Shown here in pieces: positions 53,757-62,454 of a DNA stretch of 64,000 nt (position 1 is its first letter; each line of letters starts with the position of its first letter). Made by a program: the position numbers and the translations under genes. The DNA comes from Sphingomonas immobilis (GTDB lineage: Bacteria; Pseudomonadota; Alphaproteobacteria; Sphingomonadales; Sphingomonadaceae): NCBI RefSeq assembly GCF_030580995.1, contig NZ_JAUQSZ010000008.1, positions 1-64,000 of the forward strand, read 5' to 3'. The notes under the pieces are model-generated. The model was not told the DNA's origin, ran no database searches, and saw only the letters and a program-made list of their open reading frames with translations.

Positions 53757-53781
53757 GCATTTAAACGTAAAATTTAAATGG
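53757..53781. promoter_or_regulatory. Two AT-rich operator-like sites in a divergent promoter
   Basis: GCATTTAAACGT (53757-53768) and AAATTTAAATGG (53770-53781) both resemble the palindrome CCATTTAAATGG found at 59417, matching it at 9 and 10 of 12 positions. Their centres are 13 bp apart. They lie between the enoyl-CoA hydratase (start 53666) and racemase (start 53937) genes and stand out in very GC-rich DNA. A shared transcription factor is inferred. Confidence 0.45.
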
Positions 53782-53936
53782 AAATTGAACCCGGATCGAG
53801 GCAGGTTCGTCGCCGAGACTTGGACGGGAGAGTCGCGGATGCTTTGGGGTGCGGAAATGAGCAGCGAATTGGCCGAACTGTCAGGGGTGGATGACCGCGT
53901 TGCGAAGCCCGTCTGCGCGATATGCGGGGGGGCGAA

Positions 53937-55037
53937 ATGACCGGCCCGCTCAAAGGCCTGCGGGTCGTGGAGATCGCGGGGATCGGACCCGGTCCGTTCG
54001 CCTGCATGATGCTCGCCGATCACGGCGCGGAGGTGATCCGCATCGACCGGGCGGATCATCGCAGCGTCGCGTGGCGCGGCGAGAATATCCAGGATGTCCT
54101 CAACCGCTCGCGCCGGCGCATGACTGCGGATCTCAAGACGCCCGAAGGGCTCGCCATCGTGAGGAAACTCGTCGCGACCGCCGATGTGCTGATCGAGGGA
54201 TTCCGCCCCGGCGTGATGGAGCGGCTGGGCCTCGGCCCCGATGACCTGATCGCGATCAATCCGAAGCTCGTCTACGGTCGGATGACGGGCTGGGGCCAGA
54301 CCGGTCCCTATGCGCAGGCCGCCGGCCACGATGTGAATTATGTCGCGTTATCAGGCCTGTTGCACGCCATCGGCCGCAAGGATGAGCCGCCGGTGCCGCC
54401 GCTGAATCTGGTCGGCGACTTCGGCGGGGGCGCGATGATGCTCGTCTTTGGCGTGCTCGCGGCAGTGATCCACGCGCGGCAGGGCGGCGACGGCCAGGTG
54501 GTCGATTGTTCTATGTCGGAAGGGTCGGCACTGCTCGGCGGGCTGTTTCACGCCAACCAGGCGCAGGGCGTCTGGCAGGACGAGCGCGGGTCCAATCTGG
54601 TCGACGGCGGCGCGCATTTCTACGATGTCTATGAGACCGCGGACGGAAAATATGTGTCGATCGCAGCGATAGAGCCGCAATTCTACGCGCTGTTGCGCAA
54701 CAAACTCGGCATCGCGGACGACCCCGATTTCGACGACCAGATGGAAGAGTCGCACTGGCCCGCGCTGAAGCCGAAGGTCGCCGCGATCTTCAAACAGAAG
54801 ACGCGCGACGCATGGTGCGCGGTGCTGGAGCATAGCGATGCGTGCTTCGCCCCCGTGCTCTCTTTGGCGGAGGCGCGCACGCACCCCCACAATGTCGCGC
54901 GGCAGGTGTTCGTGGAGGTGAACGGCGTGCCGCAACCCGCGCCGGCCCCGCGCTATTCGAAGACCCTCACGGACGCGCCCTGGTTCGCGACCGAGGACAG
55001 CACGGATGACATCCTGCGCGAAATCCGCGACAGGTAA
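53937..55037 (+). CDS. Alpha-methylacyl-CoA racemase-type CaiB/BaiF CoA-transferase family protein
   Basis: A 366-residue family III protein. The segments IGPGPFACMMLADHGAEVIR, AGHDVNYVALSGLLHAIG, NLVGDFGGGAMMLVFGVLAA and VSIAAIEPQFYALL carry the His, Asp and Glu positions used by alpha-methylacyl-CoA racemase. That favours racemase over CoA transferase. It would epimerise 2-methylacyl-CoAs so that stereospecific beta-oxidation can continue. The ATG at 53937 follows GGGGGGCGAA. It is transcribed divergently from the hydratase operon. Confidence 0.9.
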   Translation: MTGPLKGLRVVEIAGIGPGPFACMMLADHGAEVIRIDRADHRSVAWRGENIQDVLNRSRRRMTADLKTPEGLAIVRKLVATADVLIEGFRPGVMERLGLGPDDLIAINPKLVYGRMTGWGQTGPYAQAAGHDVNYVALSGLLHAIGRKDEPPVPPLNLVGDFGGGAMMLVFGVLAAVIHARQGGDGQVVDCSMSEGSALLGGLFHANQAQGVWQDERGSNLVDGGAHFYDVYETADGKYVSIAAIEPQFYALLRNKLGIADDPDFDDQMEESHWPALKPKVAAIFKQKTRDAWCAVLEHSDACFAPVLSLAEARTHPHNVARQVFVEVNGVPQPAPAPRYSKTLTDAPWFATEDSTDDILREIRDR

Positions 55038-55096
55038 AAACACCATATAGGATAATGACAGCGGCCGGGGCGCCGGCCGCTGCCCTGGTTTCTCGT

Positions 55097-56650
55097 CTAG
55101 ACGTTCAGCGTCGCTCCCGTCGTCCGGTCCCATGTTTGCGCGGTGAGGCTGTTCTTGCGCAATTCCGCTTTCTGCACCTTCTCGGTCGGCGTCTTCGGCA
55201 GGCGCTCGAAAATCTCGTAGTACCGGGGCACCATGAAAGCGGGCATCCGCGCATCGAGGTGCGCGACGAGCTGCGCGAAGTCGAGATCATGGCCCGGCCG
55301 CACCACCACGCACGCCTTCACCTCGTCATCGCTATGATCGCTCGGCGCCTTGATGACGGCGGATTCGAGGATCGCGGCGTGCGTCTCGATCTCGCGCTCG
55401 ACCTCGTAGCTGGAGATATTCTCGCCCCGGCGGCGGATCGCATCGTTGTTGCGGTCGCAGAAGACATATTGGCCGTTGGGTGCCAGCCTCAGCAGATCGC
55501 CGGTGTGGAACCACAGATTGCGCGTCGCCTTTGCCGTCGCCGCCGGCATGTTGACGTAGCCGGCGGTGGTCGACCACGGCTCCTTGCCGCGGATCAGCGC
55601 CTCGCCGACCTGGCCGGGCTCGACCTCGACGTCGTTCTCGTCGACCAATCGGATCTCGTAGTCGTCGCGCAGATAGCCGCACTGCCCTGCGACCGCCATG
55701 CCGGGCGGCGCGATCGTCACCGCCGACACCTCGGTCGATCCGTAACCGGTCGAGACCTTGTCGATCCCGAAGCGCGCCTTGAACGCCTCGACATCGGCGA
55801 TGACGGGCGACATTCCCATCATGCGGATCGGGTGGTCCTTGTCGTCGGCGCGGGGCGGCTGATTGAACAGGAACTGCGCGACGGCACCGAGCGCATTGGT
55901 GCGCGTGCAATTGTATTGGCGCGCCTTGTCCCAGAAAGTGGTCGCGGAAAAACGCGCCAGCAGGACCGCGCTACCGCCCGCGATCAGCGCGTTGTAGATG
56001 CCGATCCACTGCGCGGTGATGTGGAACAGCGGCAGGCAGGCGAGATTGGTGTCGTTCTCCGACGCCCAGCCCCACACGAAGGGCGAGGCATAGCCGTAAG
56101 CCTGGGCGTGCGGGATCATCGCCCCTTTCGACGGGCCGGTCGTGCCCGAGGTATACATGATCGCCATGATCTCCCACGGCGCGACGTCCTCGATATTTGC
56201 CGGTGCGCGATCGAGCGTATCGACGCCGAGCACGCTGATGCGGCCGGGCAGCGTGACTGCCGTGGGGTCGCCGCGCACGATCACGATGTCGAGCATGTCG
56301 AGCGCGTCGCCGATCTCGGCCAGGCGCTCCACATAGGCCTGTTCGATCATCATGACCCGCGCGCCGGTGTTGCGCACGACATGCTCCAGGATTGCGCCGC
56401 GATAGCCGGTGTTGACCGGCACCTCGACGCGGCCAGTAAGCGCCAGCCCGATCCAGGTCGTGACGAAATCGAGATGATTGTCCAACATCATCAGCATCGG
56501 CTGCTGACGTTCGAGGCCGAGGCCGATGAACGCGCCCGCCAGCCCCAAGGCCGCATCGGCGAGCTGGCGGTAGGTCAGCGCCCGCTCCTCGTCGCGCACC
56601 GCCATCTTGTCGGGGCGCGCGGCGAGGTTGCGGCGCATCACCGCTGCCAT
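55097..56650 (-). CDS. AMP-dependent acyl-CoA synthetase (first)
   Basis: A 517-residue adenylate-forming enzyme. The P-loop YTSGTTGPSKG is at about 166-176 and STGYGSTEVSAVTI follows. The C-terminal domain has WFHTGDLLRLAPNGQYVFCD, IRRRGENISSYEVE and the catalytic Lys in PKTPTEKVQKAEL. It activates a carboxylic acid to its CoA ester; the chain type is unknown. The first ATG is at 56650, but an in-frame CTG at 56719 preceded by AGGAGA would add 23 residues (VTLTDTDPPCVRVENPPLPE) and may be the true start. It follows the TonB receptor gene on the same strand. Confidence 0.92.
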   Translation of the reverse strand: MAAVMRRNLAARPDKMAVRDEERALTYRQLADAALGLAGAFIGLGLERQQPMLMMLDNHLDFVTTWIGLALTGRVEVPVNTGYRGAILEHVVRNTGARVMMIEQAYVERLAEIGDALDMLDIVIVRGDPTAVTLPGRISVLGVDTLDRAPANIEDVAPWEIMAIMYTSGTTGPSKGAMIPHAQAYGYASPFVWGWASENDTNLACLPLFHITAQWIGIYNALIAGGSAVLLARFSATTFWDKARQYNCTRTNALGAVAQFLFNQPPRADDKDHPIRMMGMSPVIADVEAFKARFGIDKVSTGYGSTEVSAVTIAPPGMAVAGQCGYLRDDYEIRLVDENDVEVEPGQVGEALIRGKEPWSTTAGYVNMPAATAKATRNLWFHTGDLLRLAPNGQYVFCDRNNDAIRRRGENISSYEVEREIETHAAILESAVIKAPSDHSDDEVKACVVVRPGHDLDFAQLVAHLDARMPAFMVPRYYEIFERLPKTPTEKVQKAELRKNSLTAQTWDRTTGATLNV

Positions 56651-56747
56651 CGTCCGTTCAGGCAGCGGCGGGTTCTCGACCCGGACGCACGGCGGATCAG
56701 TATCGGTCAGCGTTACCAGCGTTCGTCTCCTGCAGGCCGGCCGCGCA

Positions 56748-59117
56748 TCATTTGTACCGGAAACGGACGGTGATGCCGTAGGTCGCCGGCGCGCCGCGGC
56801 GCCGACCCAGCGTATCGTTCTGGAGGATCAGATCGGTGTCGTACGCCTTGTTGAAGACGTTCTTCCCGAAAATCTCGACGCCCCATTCCTTGCTGATGTC
56901 GAGCCCGGCGCGCGCATCGACATAGGCATAGGCCGGAATGTTGAAGCTCGGATCGCCCGACTGATAGCCCGGCACGCCCAGCGCCTGCGGGTTCTCGCCG
57001 CCGAACGAGGATACGGTGTGCGACTGGAAGGTCACGTTCGCGCCGACGAATGCCGATTTGCCATCGACGATGTCGTGGCGATATTCGACGCCGACGGAGC
57101 CCGACCATTTCGGCGTCAACGGGAAGGCCAGCCCCTTGAAATCGATGACTCTGCCGTAGTTGTTGTAGTTGATGAAACTGTCGGTGACTTCGCTGTCGAT
57201 GTAGCTGATCGCGCCCGTCAGCGTCAGCCCGCGCGTTGGGGTGAGTACCGCCGAAGCCTCGGCGCCGATCACTCGCGACTTGGGCACGTTTACCAGCTTG
57301 ATGAGCGACCCGAACAGCCCGAGCGGATCGAGTTGCCGGCCGAACAGCTGCTTGTCGGTGTAATCGTAGTAGAAGCCCGATGCGTTGAGCTGGAGCTTGC
57401 GGTTGAACAGGCCGAGCTTGAAACCCGCCTCGTAGGAGAGCAGCGATTCCTGCCGCACCGGCAGATACGCGACGTAGGTGTTCGCGCTGAGGAGCGGCAC
57501 GGTGCCCGCCTTGTAGCCCTTGCTGATCGAGGCATAGAGCAGGGTCGTCGCGTTCGGCTTCCAATCGGCCTCCGCGCGCCACGACACGTTGTCCTCGTGG
57601 ATCGGGCTGTAGAAGAAAGCGCCCGCCGTCCGATCCGGCAGGATCGTGTAGCATTGGTTGGCCCCAAGCGGCTGGCCGATGATCGACCCGATCAGCGCGG
57701 CCAGCGACCCGCCCGGATCCTGCGAACAGCCATGATGCTCGAGATCGAACTTGGTGTAGCGGATGCCGCCGTTCAGCGTGATCTGATCGGTCAGTTTATA
57801 GTCGGCATTGGCGTAGATCGCTTTGGTGCGGCCGTGATCGAAGGCGAGCAGGCGGCCGCCGATGATACGCGGAGTGGTCGCGAACGAAGGCGAGCTGTCG
57901 AAATAATAGCGCCGCAGGTTCTCGCTCGACTTGTCGTCGGAATATTGCGCGCCGAGTACCCAGTGCGCGCGATTGTCCCACAAGCGTCCGGCGAGGCGCA
58001 GCTCCTCGTAGAAGTTGTCCGATTCCTGAACGTCGAGGCCCTTGTTGTTTTCGTAGGCGACGCCGTCGTTGCTGCGCAGATCTTCGCCGGTGTAATGGAT
58101 GTAGGACGACAGCCCGATCAGATCGATGTCGTCGGTCAGCGCGAACTGCACGCGCAGGGCGGGCTGCACGAAATGCTCGTTGTTCTTGGGGCGATACCGC
58201 GGATCCCAGTCGGCCGAGCGCACGTCGTCGGGCGCCAGCGGGGTGGCAACGATGCTCGGCACCTGCGCGGCCGCCTGCGGCCGGTTGAGTACGATCGCGG
58301 TCAATTGCGGGACGAGCGTCTCACTCTGGTCGATCCAGGCATTGAGGCTGAAGTTGATGTGCAAGCGCGAACTTGGCGTCCAGTCGGCCAGGAAGCGCGC
58401 CTTGTAGAATTTCTGGTCGCCGAGCAGCGTATCGTTGCGCGTATAGCTTCTCTGCCATGCACCGCCGCTGGTGATCTCACCAGCCAGGCGCACCGAAAGA
58501 TTGTCGGTGACGGGGCCGCTGACGAAGCCCTGCGCATCGACATAGCCGAACCGCGCCGCGGTCAGATCCATCCCCGCCGTGAAATGATCGGTGGGCTTGG
58601 CGGCGATATAGTTGATCGCACCGCCGGTCGCATTCTGGCCGAACAGCGTGCCCTGCGGACCCTTGAGAACCTCGACCCGCTCGTTATCGAACGACGCGCC
58701 CTTGGTCATGATGACATAGGGGTACGGAATTTCGTCGGTATAGACGCTGACGGTCGGGCTGGCGGCGAGCGACACGTCGTTGAAACCGACGCCGCGCAGC
58801 GTGAGAACCGGCGTGCCGTAGCTGGAATAGGAATATTTGAAGCTGGGCTCGATCCGCGCCAGATCCGCGGTAGTGACGATACCGAGCTTCTTCATCTCCT
58901 CGCCGCCGATTGCGGTGATCGACATGCCGACGTCGTTGATCTTCTGCGCGCGCTTCTGCGCGGTGACGACGATGTCGGCGATCGTGGTCTCACCGGGTGG
59001 CGCTGCGGGCGCGGCGGCGGGCGGCGATACGCTTGTCTGGCTATAGGCCGGCGTTGCGATCGCGGCTGAAAGTGCGATGCCGCTGGCAGCCGATACAAGG
59101 TACTTGAACTTCGTCAT
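56748..59117 (-). CDS. TonB-dependent outer membrane receptor
   Basis: A 789-residue outer-membrane beta-barrel for active uptake. It has a signal peptide (YLVSAASGIALSAAIATPAY) and a TonB box region (IADIVVTAQKRAQKINDVG). The plug domain has RVEVLKGPQGTLFGQNATGG and the barrel ends ATYGITVRFRYK with a terminal aromatic-rich strand. It belongs to the large sphingomonad group of receptors paired with catabolic genes, so its ligand is likely the substrate of this cluster rather than a siderophore. It is divergent from the MFS gene across a 344-nt regulatory gap. Confidence 0.95.
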   Translation of the reverse strand: MTKFKYLVSAASGIALSAAIATPAYSQTSVSPPAAAPAAPPGETTIADIVVTAQKRAQKINDVGMSITAIGGEEMKKLGIVTTADLARIEPSFKYSYSSYGTPVLTLRGVGFNDVSLAASPTVSVYTDEIPYPYVIMTKGASFDNERVEVLKGPQGTLFGQNATGGAINYIAAKPTDHFTAGMDLTAARFGYVDAQGFVSGPVTDNLSVRLAGEITSGGAWQRSYTRNDTLLGDQKFYKARFLADWTPSSRLHINFSLNAWIDQSETLVPQLTAIVLNRPQAAAQVPSIVATPLAPDDVRSADWDPRYRPKNNEHFVQPALRVQFALTDDIDLIGLSSYIHYTGEDLRSNDGVAYENNKGLDVQESDNFYEELRLAGRLWDNRAHWVLGAQYSDDKSSENLRRYYFDSSPSFATTPRIIGGRLLAFDHGRTKAIYANADYKLTDQITLNGGIRYTKFDLEHHGCSQDPGGSLAALIGSIIGQPLGANQCYTILPDRTAGAFFYSPIHEDNVSWRAEADWKPNATTLLYASISKGYKAGTVPLLSANTYVAYLPVRQESLLSYEAGFKLGLFNRKLQLNASGFYYDYTDKQLFGRQLDPLGLFGSLIKLVNVPKSRVIGAEASAVLTPTRGLTLTGAISYIDSEVTDSFINYNNYGRVIDFKGLAFPLTPKWSGSVGVEYRHDIVDGKSAFVGANVTFQSHTVSSFGGENPQALGVPGYQSGDPSFNIPAYAYVDARAGLDISKEWGVEIFGKNVFNKAYDTDLILQNDTLGRRRGAPATYGITVRFRYK

Positions 59118-59298
59118 GCAATCCTCCCCATCGCTTCCAGAATCGGAAGCGCCTCCCCGTCACGCGGACTTCGGTCCGTCTCGGCAGGGAAATGTTTCGC
59201 AACGTCGCCGCTCGGGTTTAAGCCTTGCGATGACTGTTGAGACGATAGCCCGCGCTTTCCGGGCTGACCATCTCCCTGTCCGTTTAAAAACTCGGGCT

Positions 59299-59319
59299 TT
59301 GGTATCGTTCTATTACCAA
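59299..59319. promoter_or_regulatory. Inverted repeat TTGGTA-N9-TACCAA in the receptor/MFS intergenic region
   Basis: TTGGTA (59299-59304) and TACCAA (59314-59319) are perfect reverse complements nine bases apart, in the 59118-59461 gap between the divergent receptor and MFS genes. Two other small hairpins (CTTCC/GGAAG, and CGGAC-TTCG-GTCCG) lie nearer the receptor start. An activator or repressor site is possible but unsupported by a neighbouring regulator gene. Confidence 0.3.
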
Positions 59320-59416
59320 TAGCCGCGGTTTACCGGGCACTTCCCGGTTTTCGCGACGACCCGGCACGTGCCGCAAGGCGTGGGCTGTTGACCTGAATGC
59401 CGGCGGTATGCAGTGT

Positions 59417-59428
59417 CCATTTAAATGG
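59417..59428 (+). promoter_or_regulatory. Perfect palindrome CCATTTAAATGG upstream of the MFS gene
   Basis: A perfect 12-bp palindrome 33 nt before the MFS start codon at 59462. Two close matches occur in the other divergent promoter of the cluster (53757-53781). The position near the transcription start suggests repressor binding. No regulator gene is in the window. Confidence 0.5.
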
Positions 59429-59461
59429 AGCGGTAAATCGCCGACCAGAGAGGACCGCCCG

Positions 59462-60814
59462 ATGGCTTCGAACACCGCCGACAGCGCCACCGGCACCGTG
59501 CCGCCGATTACGGACGCCGCCGGCATCGCGGTCGATCCCATTGCACCGCCTGACCCCGGCGAGGCGACGGAGCTGTCCTCCGGCGCGGCCTGGTACATGC
59601 TGATCGTCCTGATGCTGACCAACACGCTCAGCTATCTGGACCGGCAATTGCCGTTCATCCTGGGCGAGCCGATCAAGCGCGAACTGCATCTCAGCGACGT
59701 CCAGCTCGGCCTGCTTGGCGGCGCGTCGTTCATGATCGTCTATTCGACGGTAGCGATACCGCTCTCCCGGCTCGCCGATCGCAAGTCGCACGTCGGGGTG
59801 CTGTCCGGCGCGGTGCTGGTGTGGAGCTTGCTGACCAGTGCCGGGGCCTGGGCGCAGACTTTCTTCCAGCTGATCCTCTCGCGCGTCGGCGTCGCCGCAG
59901 GCGAGGCCGGCGCAATCCCGCCCGCACACGCCATGATCGCGCGCGTGTTCGACGAGAAGCGGCGCGGCAAGGCGATGTCGATCTATCAGCTCGGATTGCC
60001 GCTCGGCACGATGTGCGGGCTGGCGGGGGGCGGCTTCATCGCCGATCACGGCGGCTGGCGGCTGGCGCTGATGGTTATGGGCGTACCGGGCATATTGCTT
60101 GCGCTGCTAGTCGCGACGACGATCAAGCTGCCGCCGCGACGAAAGCATGAGATGCCGCGCAGCAGCGAGTCGCTTCTCTTCGTTTTCAAGCGCTTGCTCG
60201 GCGAGCCCGCCTATCGCAACCTGGTGTTCGGCATCACCGCCTTCGCGTTCATCTCCTACGGGTTCAGCGTTTTTCAGCCGGCCGTGTTGATCCGCATCTA
60301 CGGGCTCACGACAACGGAGACCGGCCTCGCGATCGGCTTGAGCCAGGGGGGCATAGGCGTCGTAGGCACCCTGCTGAGCGGATATGTGAGCGACCGGCTA
60401 AGCCGGCGCGATCCGCGCTGGCGGCCCTGGTTATCGGCGATCCTGCTCGCCACGATCGCCCCGTTCTTCATCGCCGCGCAATTCGCCCCCAACGCTGTGG
60501 TGTGCGTGATCCTGCTGTGGGTGCCGCTCGCGTGTTTCGTCGGCTTCCTGCCGCCGGCCTATGCGGCGATACAGGAGGTCACGCCGCCGCACATGCGCGC
60601 GATGGCGGCCGGAATCATGGTTTTGTGCATAAACCTCATCGGTTCTTCATTGGGGCCGCTTTTAACCGGAGCGTTAAGCGACGCGTTGAAACCCGCGCTC
60701 GGTCTCGATGCGCTGCGTGTGGCGCTTTCGGTATGCGTCATCTTTCCGTTGATCGGCAGCGTGTTTTTTCTGCGCGCCGCGCATCATCTCGCGCGCGCAC
60801 GCGCACGTCTCTGA
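59462..60814 (+). CDS. MFS transporter, spinster-like
   Basis: A 450-residue major facilitator with twelve predicted helices. The first helix is AWYMLIVLMLTNTLSYLDRQ. The motif A region is STVAIPLSRLADRKSHVGVL and a mid-protein copy is LLSGYVSDRLSRRD. RVGVAAGEAGAIPPAHAMIA is typical of the spinster-like group common next to sphingomonad catabolic genes. It would import the acid (or export a by-product) across the inner membrane. The ATG at 59462 follows GAGAGGACC. The second acyl-CoA synthetase follows 19 nt later. Confidence 0.92.
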   Translation: MASNTADSATGTVPPITDAAGIAVDPIAPPDPGEATELSSGAAWYMLIVLMLTNTLSYLDRQLPFILGEPIKRELHLSDVQLGLLGGASFMIVYSTVAIPLSRLADRKSHVGVLSGAVLVWSLLTSAGAWAQTFFQLILSRVGVAAGEAGAIPPAHAMIARVFDEKRRGKAMSIYQLGLPLGTMCGLAGGGFIADHGGWRLALMVMGVPGILLALLVATTIKLPPRRKHEMPRSSESLLFVFKRLLGEPAYRNLVFGITAFAFISYGFSVFQPAVLIRIYGLTTTETGLAIGLSQGGIGVVGTLLSGYVSDRLSRRDPRWRPWLSAILLATIAPFFIAAQFAPNAVVCVILLWVPLACFVGFLPPAYAAIQEVTPPHMRAMAAGIMVLCINLIGSSLGPLLTGALSDALKPALGLDALRVALSVCVIFPLIGSVFFLRAAHHLARARARL

Positions 60815-60833
60815 CCCTCTGGGAGCATTGAGC

Positions 60834-62426
60834 ATGGCCGACCCGCGGATGTTGACCGCCGACGAAAGTGTGTTGCGCAACGTATTGGAGCGTCATGCCG
60901 CCGAGCGGCCCGATCAGGTGTTCGCGATCTTCGACGGCGGCGACCGCTGGACCTATGCCGCGCTGGCATCGCGCGTGCGGCGCGCGGCCTCCGCGCTGTA
61001 TGATCTCGGCGTGCGGCAGGACGATTGCGTCGCGGTATGGCTGCCCAACGGCCCCGATATCCTCGTCGCCTGGTTCGCGATAAACTATCTCGGTGCGGTG
61101 TATGTGCCGATCAACGTCGCGTATCGCGGCGCGTTGCTGAAGCACGCGATCGACCTGTCGAGCGCCGAGATCGCGATCATGCACGGCGGGCTGATCGAAC
61201 GGCTCGCCGATATCGATTGCGCCACCTTGCGGCGCGTGATCGCACTGGGGGACGAGGCCGTCGCGCCGCCGGGACTGGAACTGCTCCCGGCCACGTTGCT
61301 CGACGAGGGTGCCGACGCGCTCGTCCCACTCACCCGGCCGGTCGAGCCCTGGGATGTCCAGTCGATCATCTTCACCTCGGGCACGACGGGCCCGTCGAAG
61401 GGCGTGCTCTCTACCTACATGCACCTTGCCACCACCGGACTGTCGCACCCGCGTGTCAACGACCAGGATCGTCAGCTCGTGACGCTGCCGATGTTCCACG
61501 CCGGCGGGACCGGGGCGGTCTACAGGATGCTGCTTGCCGGCGGGTCGATCGTGATGGTCGCGTCTTTCCGAACGCAGGATTTCTGGCCGGTCGTCGTCGG
61601 ACACGGCGTCACGGCGGTGGTTCTGCTCGGTGTGATGTCGGCCTTTCTCGTCAACGAACCGCTGGGCGACATGCCCGCGCACCGGCTTCGCCACGTCCTC
61701 GTCCTGCCGCTCGACAAGACCGCGATCGAATTCGGAAAGCGGTTCGGCTGCGACGTGCGCACCGTGTTCAACATGACCGAGACGTCGATGCCGATCATCT
61801 CCGACATCAACCCCACCGCGCTGGGCAGTTGCGGGCGGCCGCGGCCCGGTATCGAGGCCCGGATCGTCGACGAATTCGATTGCGAGGTCGCCAACGGAGA
61901 CCTGGGCGAGTTGCTGTTGCGCAGCGACGCACCGTGGGTGCTCGCGCAAGGCTATTACCGCAACCCGGAGGCGACGGCGGCGGCATGGCGCAACGGCTGG
62001 TTCCATACCGGCGACCGGTTTCGCAAGGATGCCGAGGGCAATTACTATTTCGTCGACCGCGCCAAGGACGCGATCCGCCGCCGGGGAGAGAACATCTCCT
62101 CGTTCGAGGTAGAGGCCGAACTCGGCGCCCACCCGGCCGTGCGCGAGGCGGCGGTCGTGGCGGTGCAGAGCGACGTGTCGGAGGACGAAGTGATGGCGGT
62201 GGTCGCGCTTTCGGACGGGGCGACGCTCGACCCAATCGAGATGATCGAGTTCCTGCGCCCGCGCATGGCGCACTTCATGATCCCGCGCTACCTGCGCATC
62301 GTCGCCGAACTGCCCAAGACGCCGACGATGAAGGTGCAGAAGCACGTGCTGCGGGCCGATGGCATCACCCCCGACACCTGGGACCGCGTGGCGGCGAAGA
62401 TCGAGATCCGGCGCGAAAGGCTCTGA
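60834..62426 (+). CDS. AMP-dependent acyl-CoA synthetase (second)
   Basis: A 530-residue adenylate-forming enzyme. The P-loop FTSGTTGPSKG is at about 180-190. RTVFNMTETSMPIISDINPT follows. The C-terminal domain has WFHTGDRFRKDAEGNYYFVD, IRRRGENISSFEVE and Lys in PKTPTMKVQKHVLR. It resembles crotonobetaine/carnitine-CoA ligase-like enzymes and is related to, but clearly distinct from, the ligase at 55097-56650. The ATG at 60834 follows GGGAG; a TTG two codons upstream is less likely. It is co-transcribed with the MFS gene, suggesting activation on import. Confidence 0.92.
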   Translation: MADPRMLTADESVLRNVLERHAAERPDQVFAIFDGGDRWTYAALASRVRRAASALYDLGVRQDDCVAVWLPNGPDILVAWFAINYLGAVYVPINVAYRGALLKHAIDLSSAEIAIMHGGLIERLADIDCATLRRVIALGDEAVAPPGLELLPATLLDEGADALVPLTRPVEPWDVQSIIFTSGTTGPSKGVLSTYMHLATTGLSHPRVNDQDRQLVTLPMFHAGGTGAVYRMLLAGGSIVMVASFRTQDFWPVVVGHGVTAVVLLGVMSAFLVNEPLGDMPAHRLRHVLVLPLDKTAIEFGKRFGCDVRTVFNMTETSMPIISDINPTALGSCGRPRPGIEARIVDEFDCEVANGDLGELLLRSDAPWVLAQGYYRNPEATAAAWRNGWFHTGDRFRKDAEGNYYFVDRAKDAIRRRGENISSFEVEAELGAHPAVREAAVVAVQSDVSEDEVMAVVALSDGATLDPIEMIEFLRPRMAHFMIPRYLRIVAELPKTPTMKVQKHVLRADGITPDTWDRVAAKIEIRRERL

Positions 62427-62454
62427 AGGGTCGTCGCGCCCGACTCCCGCAAGA

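Noticed and set aside
53719..53940. A 73-codon frame between the hydratase and racemase genes
   Set aside because: It spans the operator-like AT palindromes, has no ribosome site and overlaps the racemase start. It is more likely regulatory DNA.
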